In this document: piece after piece, positions 44,200 to 53,397 of the stretch
How the letters are laid out: each line of letters begins with the position of its first letter
Position numbering within the stretch: the first letter of the stretch is position 1
Assembly: GCA_016870115.1 (NCBI GenBank)
Contig: VGCH01000001.1
Coordinates: 186,001-250,000 of the forward strand
Length of the DNA stretch: 64,000 nucleotides
Direction of reading: 5' to 3'
Source of the DNA: Alphaproteobacteria bacterium
Lineage (GTDB): Bacteria; Pseudomonadota; Alphaproteobacteria; Reyranellales; Reyranellaceae
The notes under the pieces: model-generated
Told to the model about the DNA's origin: nothing
Databases searched by the model: none
The model's input: the letters and a program-made list of their open reading frames with translations, nothing else
Translations under genes and position numbers: made by a program

Positions 44200-45147
44200 C
44201 TATCTGAGGACCACGCCCTTGGCCTTGAGGATCGGCACGGCGAGGTCAGGGTAGTCCGTGATCAAGCCATCGACCTTGAGGTCGATCAGCCGCGCCATCT
44301 CACCGGGATCATTGACCGTCCACGGGATGACCTTGAGGCCGAGCGCCTGGGCGGCGGCCACCTCGGCCGCGTTCACGTTGCGAAAGAACGGCGACCAGAT
44401 CGAGCAGCCGATCGACTTCGCGGCCTTCGGGACAGAGCCCTCCTGCGCGGAAAGCGAGACGCCGGCCAGCCAGGGCGACGTTCCGGCGGCACGACCGACC
44501 GTATCCATGCCACCGCTCTCGATCGACAGACACGCGGTCGGTATCTCGGGCGCCAACCGGCGCGCCTCGACCAGCGTCCGCCAATCGAAGGACTGCAACG
44601 TGGTGCGCGGCGCAATGCCGAGCTGCCGGACTTCGGCGATCACGCGGGCCGCGAACGGCCCCGGCGCCAGGGTCTCGTCCGGCCGATCCGGCCGCAGCTT
44701 GGTCTCCAGGTTGAACCGCACTGTCGGCCCGGTCACGGCGACCAGCTCGGCCAGAGTGGGCATGCGGGTGCCGTCGATCGGCTGTTGCCGGGGGAACTGG
44801 GTGGCGTAGCGGCTCGTGGGATCGATGCGCCCAACATCAAGGCGCTTGATCTCGGCCAGGGTCAGGCGATTGGCGATCCGGGGGGTCGCGTCCAGCCACT
44901 TGCCGTCGGTGTCCCGCACGATCTGGCGGTTGAGCACGGGATCGTGGGTCAGCAGCACCGCGCCGTCACTGGTGATGGCGAGATCGGTCTCCAGCGTGGT
45001 GACACCGAGCTCCAGCGCGGCGCGAAACGCCGGCAGCGTGTTCTCGGGAAACAACCCCCGCGCGCCGCGATGGCCCTGCAGATCGAACGCTGTGGCGGGT
45101 GCGGCGAGCGAACAAAGGGTGGCGGCGATCAGTCCGGCAACGCGCAT
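44200..45147 (-). CDS. Periplasmic glycerophosphodiester phosphodiesterase
   Basis: A 315-residue exported enzyme. Signal peptide MRVAGLIAATLCSLAAPATA, then FDLQGHRGARGLFPENTLPAF, the GDPD signature with catalytic His and Glu; LETDLAITSDGAVLLTHDP holds the calcium or magnesium ligands, and VIPWTVNDPGEMARLIDLKVDGLITDYPD the second His/Asp region pattern of the TIM barrel. It would split lipid-derived glycerophosphodiesters to glycerol-3-phosphate. It lies just upstream of gntR in the same direction; the palindrome separates the two, so co-regulation is uncertain. Confidence 0.92.
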   Translation of the reverse strand: MRVAGLIAATLCSLAAPATAFDLQGHRGARGLFPENTLPAFRAALELGVTTLETDLAITSDGAVLLTHDPVLNRQIVRDTDGKWLDATPRIANRLTLAEIKRLDVGRIDPTSRYATQFPRQQPIDGTRMPTLAELVAVTGPTVRFNLETKLRPDRPDETLAPGPFAARVIAEVRQLGIAPRTTLQSFDWRTLVEARRLAPEIPTACLSIESGGMDTVGRAAGTSPWLAGVSLSAQEGSVPKAAKSIGCSIWSPFFRNVNAAEVAAAQALGLKVIPWTVNDPGEMARLIDLKVDGLITDYPDLAVPILKAKGVVLR

Positions 45148-45205
45148 GGCATTTCTCCCGACGCCGACTTTAGAGCATGATCGCCGGACCTGCGGGAGAA
45201 AAGTG

Positions 45206-45673
45206 ATGGATGCGAGGACGATGCTGGATCAGTTCTGCCGAGCGGTGGAACGACGCGACGGCGCGGGGCTGGCTCGGCTGTTCACGGAGGACGGCGTCTA
45301 TCACGACGTGTTCTACGGTGCCTTTACGGGCCGGACGCGCGTCGCCGAACTGATCGACGACTGGTTCTATCGCACCGCGCGCGACTTCCGCTGGGACATG
45401 CACCGTCCGGTGAGCGACGGCACGAACCTCTACGCCTACTACACGTTCAGCTACGTCTCGTTGATGCCGGAGGCGGCCGGCAAGCGCGTCGGCTTCGAGG
45501 GCGTGGCGATGATGACGCTGCGCGACGGGCAGATCGCGGAGTATCGCGAGGTCGGCAATGTCGGCCCGGGCTTTGTCGAAATGGGCTTCGCGCCCGCGCG
45601 CATCGCCAAGATCCTCGCCAAGGAGGGCGCCGAGCTGAAGCGCCGCCCCGAGTGGCGGCGACACCTCGACTGA
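45206..45673 (+). CDS. NTF2-like/SnoaL-type protein
   Basis: A 155-residue alpha+beta barrel protein. MLDQFCRAVERRDGAGLARLFTEDGVYHDVFYG and MMTLRDGQIAEYREVGN are typical of SnoaL/NTF2-like folds, which include isomerases, cyclases, dehydratases and plain ligand-binding proteins. ATG at 45206 is preceded by GGGAGAA. Single gene, divergent from the phosphodiesterase and convergent with dapD. Reaction unknown. Confidence 0.78.
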   Translation: MDARTMLDQFCRAVERRDGAGLARLFTEDGVYHDVFYGAFTGRTRVAELIDDWFYRTARDFRWDMHRPVSDGTNLYAYYTFSYVSLMPEAAGKRVGFEGVAMMTLRDGQIAEYREVGNVGPGFVEMGFAPARIAKILAKEGAELKRRPEWRRHLD

Positions 45674-45676
45674 CGA

Positions 45677-46516
45677 TCAGTCGCGCAGCAGCTCGTTGAT
45701 CGAGGTCTTGGAGCGCGTGCGCTCGTCGACCGTCTTCACGATCACCGCGCAGTAGGTCGAGGGCCGGTTCGGACCTCCGCCGATATTGCCCGGCACCACC
45801 ACCGAATAGGGTGGCACGCAGCCGATATGGATCTGCCCGCTCTCGCGATCGACGATCTTTGTCGTGGCCGAGATGAACACACCCATCGAGAGGACGGCGC
45901 CGGTGCCGACGATCACGCCCTCGACGACCTCCGAGCGCGCGCCGATGAAGCAGTTGTCCTCGATGATGACCGGATTGGCCTGCAGCGGCTCCAGAACGCC
46001 GCCGATGCCGACGCCGCCCGACAGATGGCAGTTCTTGCCGATCTGCGCGCAGGAGCCGACCGTGGCCCAGGTATCGACCATGGTGCCGCTGTCGACATAG
46101 GCGCCGAGATTGACGAAGGACGGCATCAGGATCGCGCCTGGCGCCACATACGAACCGCGGCGCACAACCGAGCCCGGCACGGCACGAAAGCCCGCCTTGG
46201 CGAAACGCGCGGCGTCCCAGCCCGAGGTCTTGAGCGGCACCTTGTCGAACCACGGCGCGCCCCCGATCCCCGGAAAGGTCGCCCCGCCCGCCATCGGCAC
46301 CGAATCGTAGAGCCGGAACGACAGCAGCACAGCCTTCTTCAGCCACTGGTTCACGACCCAGTCGCGACCCACCTTCTCGGCGGTGCGGAAACTGCCGTCA
46401 TCGAGCCCGCCCAGGGCGGCTTCGACGGCGTCGCGCACGGCGCCCTTGGTGCCGCTGTTGATCGTGTCCCGGGCTTCCCATGCCGCCTCAATCGCGGCCT
46501 GCAACTGCTGGCTCAT
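45677..46516 (-). CDS. dapD: Tetrahydrodipicolinate N-succinyltransferase
   Basis: A 279-residue left-handed beta-helix acyltransferase of lysine and diaminopimelate synthesis. The hexapeptide-repeat centre is clear: [46 protein letters not shown], then [29 protein letters not shown]. Length equals the family's. In alphaproteobacteria it is usually close to argB; here five kilobases with deformylase, the GntR unit and others separate them. It has a good promoter match of its own. Confidence 0.96.
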   Translation of the reverse strand: MSQQLQAAIEAAWEARDTINSGTKGAVRDAVEAALGGLDDGSFRTAEKVGRDWVVNQWLKKAVLLSFRLYDSVPMAGGATFPGIGGAPWFDKVPLKTSGWDAARFAKAGFRAVPGSVVRRGSYVAPGAILMPSFVNLGAYVDSGTMVDTWATVGSCAQIGKNCHLSGGVGIGGVLEPLQANPVIIEDNCFIGARSEVVEGVIVGTGAVLSMGVFISATTKIVDRESGQIHIGCVPPYSVVVPGNIGGGPNRPSTYCAVIVKTVDERTRSKTSINELLRD

Positions 46517-46540
46517 CTTCCCTCGCGCAAAAGCCGGCGG

Positions 46541-46568
46541 ACCATACTGGCCTGCGGAATGGAGTCAA
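46541..46568 (-). promoter_or_regulatory. Candidate promoter for dapD
   Basis: Read on the reverse strand, TTGACT (46568-46563) and TATGGT (46546-46541) are 16 bases apart, giving a leader of about 20 bases before the dapD ATG at 46516. It is the best sigma-70-like match in the 135-base gap to the divergent CoA-transferase gene. Confidence 0.5.
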
Positions 46569-46651
46569 CGCGCTGCCGGCGGGCGGATGACAGACCGGCC
46601 GATTCGACTAACATCGCGCCCCACCGCACAAGCACATCGAGGAGAACGCAC

Positions 46652-47806
46652 ATGGCCGGGCCGCTGACGGGACTAACGATCGTTGAACTGGCCGGCATCG
46701 GACCGGGGCCGATGTGTTCGATGATGTTGGGCGACATGGGCGCCGACGTGATCCGCATCGACCGCACCGCAAAGCACGTCATGGACCGCCTCGCTGACCC
46801 GAAGTTCGCCGTCCATAACCGCAGCCGACGCTCGGTCTCGGTCGATCTCCAGAAGAAGGAGGGCGTCGAGGTCGCGTTGCGCCTGATCGACAAGGCCGAC
46901 GGCATGACCGAGCCGTTCCGGCCCGGCGTCGCGGAGCGCCTTGGCGTCGGCCCCGAGGTCTGCCTCAACCGCAACCCCCGGCTGGTTTACGGCCGCATGA
47001 CCGGCTGGGGCCAGGAAGGACCGCTCGCCAAGGCCGCAGGCCATGACATCAACTACATCGCGCTGACGGGCGCGCTGCATGCCATCGGTCCGAAGGAGCG
47101 CCCGGCGCCCCCGCTCAATCTGGTGGGCGATTTCGGCGGTGGCGGCATGCTGCTCGCCTTCGGCATGGTCTGCGGCCTCCTGGAAGCGCAGCGGTCGGGT
47201 AAGGGACAGGTCGTCGATGCCGCCATGGTCGATGGCGCAGCTCTGCTGCTGGGCGGCATCTTCGGCATGGCCGGCGCCGGTCTGTGGAACGACGCCGCGC
47301 GCGAGAGCAACATGCTCGACGGCGGCGCGCACTTCTACGGCACCTACGAGACGAGCGACGGAAACTTCGTTTCGATCGGTTCGATCGAGCCGCAATTCTA
47401 TGCGCTGCTGCTGGAGAAGACTGGCCTCAAGAATGAAACACTGCCGGCGCAGATGGATCGCGCGCAGTGGGGCGCGCTCAAGGCGAAGCTCGCCGGCATC
47501 TTCAAGAGCAAGACGCGCGACCAGTGGTGCGAGATCATGGAAGGCACCGACATCTGCTTCGCGCCGGTACTCAGCATGAAGGAGGCGCCGCATCACGCTC
47601 ATGCCAAGGCGCGCGGCGCCTATGTCGATGTCGGCGGCTTCGCGCAGCCCGCCGCCGCGCCGCGCTTTTCGCGCACCCGCGAAGCGGTCCGCGGGCCGGC
47701 CGCGCGCCGCGGCGAGCACACCGATCAGGTGCTGGCCGAGAAGGGCTTCTCCGCCGCCGAGATCGCGGACCTGAAGAAAGCCGGCATCATCGGCGCCCAG
47801 GGCTAG
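46652..47806 (+). CDS. Alpha-methylacyl-CoA racemase-like CaiB/BaiF protein
   Basis: A 384-residue family III member closest to 2-methylacyl-CoA racemases. GLTIVELAGIGPGPMCSMMLGDMGADVIRID opens it; GHDINYIALTGAL and NLVGDFGGGGML hold the His and Asp that act as the acid/base pair of the Mycobacterium racemase MCR. FAQPAAAPRFSRT near the end is also typical. ATG at 46652 has GAGGAG upstream. It could racemise branched acyl-CoA before beta-oxidation. This differs from the CoA-transferase pair at 5828-8094, which lack the His motif. Confidence 0.9.
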   Translation: MAGPLTGLTIVELAGIGPGPMCSMMLGDMGADVIRIDRTAKHVMDRLADPKFAVHNRSRRSVSVDLQKKEGVEVALRLIDKADGMTEPFRPGVAERLGVGPEVCLNRNPRLVYGRMTGWGQEGPLAKAAGHDINYIALTGALHAIGPKERPAPPLNLVGDFGGGGMLLAFGMVCGLLEAQRSGKGQVVDAAMVDGAALLLGGIFGMAGAGLWNDAARESNMLDGGAHFYGTYETSDGNFVSIGSIEPQFYALLLEKTGLKNETLPAQMDRAQWGALKAKLAGIFKSKTRDQWCEIMEGTDICFAPVLSMKEAPHHAHAKARGAYVDVGGFAQPAAAPRFSRTREAVRGPAARRGEHTDQVLAEKGFSAAEIADLKKAGIIGAQG

Positions 47807-47816
47807 GGTAGCGGCC

Positions 47817-48518
47817 GTGATCCGCGCCTTCGAGCTCGCGTTGAAGGACCTCGGCGACCCAGCACTGCGGGGCATCGTCCTGCAGTCGCTGGGCCTTGCC
47901 CTGGTAGCGCAGATCACGATCGCGGTGCTGGCCTGGTGGGGCCTGCAATCCTTCGCGAACTTACAGTGGCAGTGGCTGAACGACGCCATCCGCTGGCTGG
48001 GCGGTGCCGGCGTGTCCGTGCTGGCGTTGATGCTGTTCCCCGCCTGCTTCGGCATCGTGATCTCAGTGTTTCTCGAGCGCATCGCCGATATCGTCGAGAG
48101 CAAGCACTATCCGGCGCTGGGCAAGGCGCCGGGCATTCCGATGGCCGTCGGCATCCGCTCCGGCCTCGGCTTTTTCGCGACGCTGATCCTGCTCAACCTC
48201 GCGATGCTGCCGTTCTATCTGTTGGCGCTGTTCGTGGCCGGTTTGGGGGCGCTGCTGTTCTATGGCGTGAACGGGTTCCTGGCGGGTCGCGAATACTACG
48301 AGCAGGTGGCGCTGCGCCGGCGCCCGCCGGCCGATGTGAAGACCTGGCGGTCAGCCAATACCGGCACGCTCTGGCTGACCGGCGCCGCGATCGTGTTCCT
48401 GGGCACCATCCCGATCCTGAACCTCTTCGCGCCCGTGCTGGGATGCGCGGCCATGGTCCATGTCGCCCAGAAGCTGCGACCGCCACAGCCCTTTCCGCCC
48501 ACAGGCGCCCGGCAGTAG
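47817..48518 (+). CDS. EI24/CysZ-like membrane protein
   Basis: A 233-residue inner-membrane protein with four to six helices (LVAQITIAVLAWWGL, VSVLALMLFPACFGIVISVF, LLNLAMLPFYLLALF, GAAIVFLGTIPILNLFAPVLG). FLAGREYYEQVALRR is typical of the EI24 domain family, whose member CysZ carries sulfate; many alphaproteobacterial relatives have no known substrate. GTG start 11 bases after the racemase gene. The next gene follows ten bases later. Confidence 0.85.
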   Translation: MIRAFELALKDLGDPALRGIVLQSLGLALVAQITIAVLAWWGLQSFANLQWQWLNDAIRWLGGAGVSVLALMLFPACFGIVISVFLERIADIVESKHYPALGKAPGIPMAVGIRSGLGFFATLILLNLAMLPFYLLALFVAGLGALLFYGVNGFLAGREYYEQVALRRRPPADVKTWRSANTGTLWLTGAAIVFLGTIPILNLFAPVLGCAAMVHVAQKLRPPQPFPPTGARQ

Positions 48519-48527
48519 GGTGGGTCC

Positions 48528-48920
48528 GTGATCCACCGCGCCGCACTCCTCGCGCTCTGCCTTCCGTTCGCCGCTTGCACCGGCGAGAGCGAACCGCCGC
48601 GCTATTCGCTGGGCAATAGCGAGGTCGGGGTGTTCCGCTCCACCAACGCCGGCTCGCCGATTTCAGCCGAGCGAATTCGGGGCATGAGCGACCGCGACGT
48701 TCTGCAAACCTTCGGGGCCCCGGCGCTCGACCGCAAGGACGAGCCGGCACGGGTGCTGCGTTTCCAGTCCGACGCCTGCACGCTGTTCGTGGCGCTCTAT
48801 CGCGAGGGCGGCGCCACCTGGCGCGCTCGCCATGCCGACGCGTTTGATCCGCAGCTTCGCCCTCTGCCGGTCGACCAGTGCGCGGGCTCCGTCGCCGCCC
48901 AGCGCCGCCGCGTCGCCTAG
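48528..48920 (+). CDS. Small lipoprotein, hypothetical
   Basis: A 130-residue protein with a lipoprotein signal: AALLALCLPFAAC, where the Cys would be lipidated. The mature part has RGMSDRDVLQTFGAPALDRKDEPARVLRFQSDACTLFVALYREGG, a pattern resembling the SmpA/OmlA-like fold of short outer-membrane assembly lipoproteins, though I cannot assign it to a family. GTG start at 48528. It is probably co-transcribed with the EI24 gene. Confidence 0.75.
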   Translation: MIHRAALLALCLPFAACTGESEPPRYSLGNSEVGVFRSTNAGSPISAERIRGMSDRDVLQTFGAPALDRKDEPARVLRFQSDACTLFVALYREGGATWRARHADAFDPQLRPLPVDQCAGSVAAQRRRVA

Positions 48921-48937
48921 CGCATGCCCGGGGGCTT

Positions 48938-49984
48938 CTAGGCGTCGACCAGGCGCTGTTCGCGCCACAAATCAAGACGCTCCTGGACCGGCCGATCGGA
49001 GAACGAGAACAAGACCGCCTCGCTCGACGGGCGGTGCACCACGGTGGTCCAGCTCGGCACCACGAAGTGATCGCGCGGGCGCCAGCGCACCGTGACGTCA
49101 CCGATCCGCGTCTCGCCCTCGCCCTCGACCACCGAGAAGACCGTGCCGTCGGTGCTGCGGTAGGGCGCGGTCTCGAAGCCTTTCGGCAAGAGCTGCATGA
49201 ACGTGCCCATGGTCGCGATCGGCGCACCCCCGGTCGCCGGATTGACGTAGCGCAACTTCCAGCCGTGGCAGGGATCGGGCGGGCCGGCGCGCTCCAGACC
49301 CCGCAGCGCCTCGCGCGTGCGGCTGTAGGGATAGTTGAAGATCGGCGAGGTCTGCCCGCCTGGTCGCCAATCGACCGGGAGAAGACCGCTCGCGAAGCGC
49401 GCGTCGGCGGTGCCGGACGGCGCGATCACGGCCTGCGCGTCGTCGGCGCCGTTCTCGGCGAAGCCGGCGTTGAAGAGTGCCACCATCGGAATGTCGAGTC
49501 CGTCGAGCCACACCATCGGTCCCGATGAGTCGTTGCCGTGGTCGTGCCAGGTCCAGCTAGGCGTGATGACGAAATCGCCCTCATGCATCAGCGTGCGCTC
49601 GCCATCGACGGCCGTGTAGGCGCCACGCCCCTCGACGATGAAGCGCAACGCCGACTGGGTATGCCGGTGGCTGGGCGCCACTTCGCCTGGAAGGATCAGT
49701 TGCAGGCCGGCATAGAGCGTGGGCGTGACGCAGGCCGTGCCGCGGAGCGACGGGTTCTCCAGGATCAGGACACGGCGCACCGCCTCCTTGGCGGTGATGA
49801 GACTGCCCGACTCCATCAGGAAGGGACGCACCTGGGCGTAGTCCCAGTGCGCCGCGACGTAGCCCGGTTTCGGCTGCGGCGGCACCAGCTGATGCAGTTG
49901 CTCCCAGAGCGGTGCCATCGAGAGGCCGCCGATCCGTTCGTAGAAGTCGCGACGTGCGTTGCCGCCGGTACTGGGCGTGGACAT
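48938..49984 (-). CDS. Bicupin, gentisate 1,2-dioxygenase-like
   Basis: A 348-residue two-cupin protein. LILPGEVAPSHRHTQSALRFIVEGRGAYTAVDG is the first cupin with the His-His-Glu type iron ligands seen in gentisate dioxygenases, and TWHDHGND its third His; the second cupin near residue 260-330 is degenerate. Such enzymes cleave gentisate or salicylate-like rings. No maleylpyruvate isomerase or fumarylpyruvate hydrolase gene is near, so the ring-cleavage pathway is not complete here. Divergent from the Bug protein gene. Confidence 0.85.
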   Translation of the reverse strand: MSTPSTGGNARRDFYERIGGLSMAPLWEQLHQLVPPQPKPGYVAAHWDYAQVRPFLMESGSLITAKEAVRRVLILENPSLRGTACVTPTLYAGLQLILPGEVAPSHRHTQSALRFIVEGRGAYTAVDGERTLMHEGDFVITPSWTWHDHGNDSSGPMVWLDGLDIPMVALFNAGFAENGADDAQAVIAPSGTADARFASGLLPVDWRPGGQTSPIFNYPYSRTREALRGLERAGPPDPCHGWKLRYVNPATGGAPIATMGTFMQLLPKGFETAPYRSTDGTVFSVVEGEGETRIGDVTVRWRPRDHFVVPSWTTVVHRPSSEAVLFSFSDRPVQERLDLWREQRLVDA

Positions 49985-50058
49985 GGCCAATCGATCCCTT
50001 GCCGAAAACCGCCAGACGATAGCACAGTGCGCCCCAACCAACCGGAGGAACGCCAGAG

Positions 50059-51039
50059 ATGATCCGACCCAATCGCCGCCAGCTTCTGGCTGGTGCCGGC
50101 GCGCTTGCCGTGGCGCCCGGCGCCGCCGCGCAACAGGCGTCCGCCCTGCCGGCGGGCCCCATCCGCATCCTGATCGGTTTCGCCGCGGGTGGCGGCACAG
50201 ATGTCCAGGGTCGCCTGATCGCGGAGAAGATGCGCGAGCGCACCGGCCGCACCTTCGTGATCGAGAACCGGGCCGGCGCCAGCGGCACCGTCGCGGGCGA
50301 CGCGCTGAAGAACGCGGCACCGGATGGCAACACGATCCTGCTGGCGCCCATCGCCTCGGCGGTGATGGCCAAGCTCACGCTGCCGCAGATGAACCACGAT
50401 CCCTTCGAAGATCACCTGCCGATCTCACTGCTCGGCACGTTCCAGCTCGCGCTGGCCGTCAGCCCGGGACTTGGCCCCAAGACCGTGGCCGAATTCGTGG
50501 CCTGGGCGAAGGCCAATCCCAAGCAGGCCAACTACGGCACCACCGCGATGGGCAGCCTGCCGCACTTCTTCGGCGTGCTGCTGGCGCGCGGTACCGGAGT
50601 CGACTTCCAGGCCGTGGCCTATCGTGGCGCGGCCCCGCTGGTGCAGGACCTGTCGGGCGGGCAGATTCCCGCCGGCACCGGCGCGCTGACCGATTTTCTG
50701 GAGCACCACAGGGGCGGCCGCTTGCGTATTCTCGCGACCTCCGGCACCGCCCGCCCGCCGGCCGCGCCCGAGCTGCCGACCTTCAGCGAGCTCGGCTTCC
50801 GCGACATCGTGGGTTCAAGCTGGCTCGGCTTCTTCGCGCCGGCGCGCACGCCGCGGCCGATCATCGACGCCTTCAATCGGGAAATCGCCGCGGTCGTGGC
50901 GCTGCCGGACATCAAGGATCGCCTGATCCAGCTGGGGCTGGAGCCTCGCACCACGACGCCCGAAGAGTTCGACACGTTGCGTCGCGCGGACGCCGCGAAG
51001 TGGAAAGCGGTGGTCGACGCCTCGGGCTACAAGCCCTGA
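50059..51039 (+). CDS. Bug/TctC-family periplasmic binding protein
   Basis: A 326-residue extracytoplasmic receptor of the tripartite tricarboxylate transporter type. Its signal has RRQLLAGAGALAVAPGAAA, with a twin-arginine look; then GPIRILIGFAAGGGTDVQGRLIAEKM and VIENRAGASGTVAGDALKNAAPDG, the family's ligand loop. There is no TctA or TctB gene nearby, so it is an orphan receptor; these are very numerous in some beta- and alphaproteobacteria. GGAGGAA precedes the ATG. Divergence from the gentisate-dioxygenase-like gene suggests an aromatic or carboxylate ligand (inference). Confidence 0.92.
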   Translation: MIRPNRRQLLAGAGALAVAPGAAAQQASALPAGPIRILIGFAAGGGTDVQGRLIAEKMRERTGRTFVIENRAGASGTVAGDALKNAAPDGNTILLAPIASAVMAKLTLPQMNHDPFEDHLPISLLGTFQLALAVSPGLGPKTVAEFVAWAKANPKQANYGTTAMGSLPHFFGVLLARGTGVDFQAVAYRGAAPLVQDLSGGQIPAGTGALTDFLEHHRGGRLRILATSGTARPPAAPELPTFSELGFRDIVGSSWLGFFAPARTPRPIIDAFNREIAAVVALPDIKDRLIQLGLEPRTTTPEEFDTLRRADAAKWKAVVDASGYKP

Positions 51040-51043
51040 CCAC

Positions 51044-51850
51044 TCACTCGGCGGCGTGACGCAACGCTCCGGGTGCGCGCGCAAGCGCGCGCTCGCGACA
51101 GGCGGCCGCGAAGGCATCGAACAGTTTCATCGACAGCGGGTTCAGCCGCGCCTTGTATTCGGGATGCCATTGGACCGCGAGCGCGAAGCCCGGCGCGTCG
51201 CGCACAGTCAGAGCCTCGATCTGACCATCGTCGGCCACCGCCTCGGTGCGCAGGCCCGGCGCCAGCCGGTCGACTCCCTGGACGTGCAGCGAGTTGATGC
51301 GCACCCGTCGCTCGCCCAGCAGGCCATGCAACAAGCCGCCCTCGACGACATCGATATCGTGCGCGGGCCCGTAGTTCACGTCCATGTCGGGCGACTTGGG
51401 CGAGCGATGGTCGCGTCTGCCAGCGACCTCATGCACGTGCTGGTGCAGGGACCCGCCGAAGGCGACATTCACCTCCTGGAAGCCGCGACAGATCGCGAAT
51501 AGCGGCACCGCCCGCTCGACCGCCCGCCGGATCAGCGGCAGCGTGGTCGCGTCGCGCGCCGGATCGTGCGCCGTGCCCGGTCGGCTCAGCGCGCCGTAAT
51601 GATGCGGCTCGACATTCGATGGGCTGCCGGTCAGCAAGACGCCGTCCAACGCATCGAGGATGCGGTCCAGCATCGCCGGTGTTCCGAACAACTGCCCGCC
51701 GGTCGCCGGCAGGATCACCGGAATGGCGCCCGCAGCGTCGATTGCCGCCTGGATGTACTTGTCGCCGACCGCATGCTGGAAACCGCCGCGCCCGTTGTCC
51801 TTGAGACAGGCCGTGACTCCAACCAACGGGTGGGCAGAGGAGGGGTGCAT
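51044..51850 (-). CDS. Gamma-glutamyl-gamma-aminobutyrate hydrolase-like (peptidase C26)
   Basis: A 268-residue class I glutamine amidotransferase. PLFAICRGFQEVNVAFGG carries the nucleophile Cys, LAVQWHPEYK the His and Glu; LDGVLLTGSPSNVEPHHYG is the oxyanion loop region of PuuD-like enzymes, which release GABA from its gamma-glutamyl form in putrescine breakdown. No other puu genes are here. Convergent with the Bug protein gene, four bases apart. Confidence 0.9.
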   Translation of the reverse strand: MHPSSAHPLVGVTACLKDNGRGGFQHAVGDKYIQAAIDAAGAIPVILPATGGQLFGTPAMLDRILDALDGVLLTGSPSNVEPHHYGALSRPGTAHDPARDATTLPLIRRAVERAVPLFAICRGFQEVNVAFGGSLHQHVHEVAGRRDHRSPKSPDMDVNYGPAHDIDVVEGGLLHGLLGERRVRINSLHVQGVDRLAPGLRTEAVADDGQIEALTVRDAPGFALAVQWHPEYKARLNPLSMKLFDAFAAACRERALARAPGALRHAAE

Positions 51851-51951
51851 TTTGCGTCCGAGGATGCCAAGAAAGGAGCGTCCATTGTCGCGGAGGGCGA
51901 CCCGTCGGGCAACCGGCGGAACCGCCGCTCGTTGAGGTTTCGCGTCATCGC

Positions 51952-52767
51952 ATGTCGCTGAAGTCGATCGTCTTGGGGGTGACGACCCTGCCGCTGAAGG
52001 TCGGCGCGCTGGTGACGGCCTTCGCGATCTTTCTCGCGTGGGAGCGGATATGGCCTGCGGCGCCGCGCCCGCAAGCGCCCTCCCTCGGCGCGACGGCGAG
52101 ACTGGCCGGCAATCTCACGCTGGGCGTGAGTGTGATTGTGGTCTACCTCCTGGTGGCCCTCCCCGCGACGGTGATCGGCTCGGCGCACGCCACACGCGGT
52201 TTCTTCGACTGGCGCGGCGCCTGGGCGGGCGGACCGCTCGGCTTCGCCATCGATTTCCTTCTGCTCGACCTGTTCGCCTATCTCTGGCACCGCGCCGTGC
52301 ATGAGCTTGAGTTCCTGTGGCGGCTGCACGAGATCCACCATCGCGACGAGTTTCTCGATTCGACGATAGGCGTGCGCTTCCACCCTCTGGAGATCGCGCT
52401 GGGTGGACTCTTGCGCGGCTGTCTGGTGTTCGGCGCGGCGATGCCGCTTGAGCATGTGCTGCTGTTCGACGCCATCTTGCTGCTGATGGCCTGGTTCAGC
52501 CACTCCAACATCCGGATGCCCGCGCGGCTGGAGGCGGCGCTGGGTTGGGTGATCGTGACACCCGAGATGCACTGGACGCACCACCGCACGACCAAGCCCG
52601 AGACCGACCAGAACTACGGCGCCGTGCTCTGCCTCTGGGACCGGCTTTTCCGCACCCGCGCCCGCCGCAAGCGTCGGCTCGGCATGGAGCTGGGGGTCAA
52701 GTCGGAGCCCGATCTGCCGCTCGGCGCCCTGCTCGTCGAACCCTTCCGCAATCGCCGCGACGACTGA
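51952..52767 (+). CDS. Sterol desaturase/fatty acid hydroxylase family membrane protein
   Basis: A 271-residue di-iron membrane oxygenase. His boxes: HRAVHE (about residue 109), HEIHHRDEFLD (about 125) and MHWTHHRTTKPETDQNYG (about 205). Four hydrophobic segments surround them. Bacterial relatives act on lipids, carotenoids or hopanoids; none of these pathways is in the window. ATG at 51952 starts just ahead of the first helix. It stands 84 bases upstream of secB. Confidence 0.87.
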   Translation: MSLKSIVLGVTTLPLKVGALVTAFAIFLAWERIWPAAPRPQAPSLGATARLAGNLTLGVSVIVVYLLVALPATVIGSAHATRGFFDWRGAWAGGPLGFAIDFLLLDLFAYLWHRAVHELEFLWRLHEIHHRDEFLDSTIGVRFHPLEIALGGLLRGCLVFGAAMPLEHVLLFDAILLLMAWFSHSNIRMPARLEAALGWVIVTPEMHWTHHRTTKPETDQNYGAVLCLWDRLFRTRARRKRRLGMELGVKSEPDLPLGALLVEPFRNRRDD

Positions 52768-52851
52768 CCGCGCTGGCGCCGGCCCGGCGCCTCGCCTTGT
52801 GCCATCCCGGCGCGCGTGTTACCCGCGCCGCCCAACAGGATAGGACCGACC

Positions 52852-53394
52852 ATGACCACGCCCCCCGGACCGACCGACCCCGCCGCCCCGCAACCCGGCG
52901 CAGCGACCCCGCCTTTGCTGATCCACGGCCAGTACGTGAAGGATCTCAGCTTCGAGAACCCCCGCGCGCCCCAGAGCCTGATCGAGCAGAAGCAGCCGCA
53001 GCTCAATCTGAACGTCACGGTCAACAATCGTCCGTTCGATCCCAAGACTTTCGAGATCTCGCTCAAGGTCGAGGCCTCCGCCCACACGGCCGAGAAGGAG
53101 CCGCTGTTCCTGCTCGAGCTCGAGTACGCCGGCACTGTCTCGCTGGGCGCCGTGCCGCCGGAGCATGTCGGTCCGCTGCTCTACATCGAGACGCCGCGGC
53201 TGTTGTTTCCCTTCGCGCGCACGATCATCGCCAATCTCACGCGCGAAGCGGGATTCCCGCCACTCAACATCGCGCCGGTCGATTTTGTCGCGCTCTATCG
53301 CCAGATGATGGAGCAGAACGGCGGCAAGTTGCCCGGGCTGCCCGGCACTCCCGGCGCGCCACCCGCACCGACCGGCCCGGTCGGTCACGCCTGA
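52852..53394 (+). CDS. secB: Protein-export chaperone SecB
   Basis: A 180-residue tetrameric chaperone that keeps exported proteins unfolded and hands them to SecA. LNVTVNNRPFDPKTFEISLKVEASA and FLLELEYAGTVSLGAVPPE, TPRLLFPFARTIIANLTREAGFPPLNIAPVDFVALY are diagnostic. N-terminal 20 residues and the C-terminus are Pro-rich and likely flexible. AGGATAGG precedes the ATG. It converges with dnaQ, three bases between the stops, an order conserved in alphaproteobacteria. Confidence 0.97.
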   Translation: MTTPPGPTDPAAPQPGAATPPLLIHGQYVKDLSFENPRAPQSLIEQKQPQLNLNVTVNNRPFDPKTFEISLKVEASAHTAEKEPLFLLELEYAGTVSLGAVPPEHVGPLLYIETPRLLFPFARTIIANLTREAGFPPLNIAPVDFVALYRQMMEQNGGKLPGLPGTPGAPPAPTGPVGHA

Positions 53395-53397
53395 CGG

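Noticed and set aside
44816-45205. In-frame upstream extension of the NTF2-like gene
   Set aside because: It would run antisense through the phosphodiesterase signal region; ATG at 45206 has a ribosome binding site and begins the fold.
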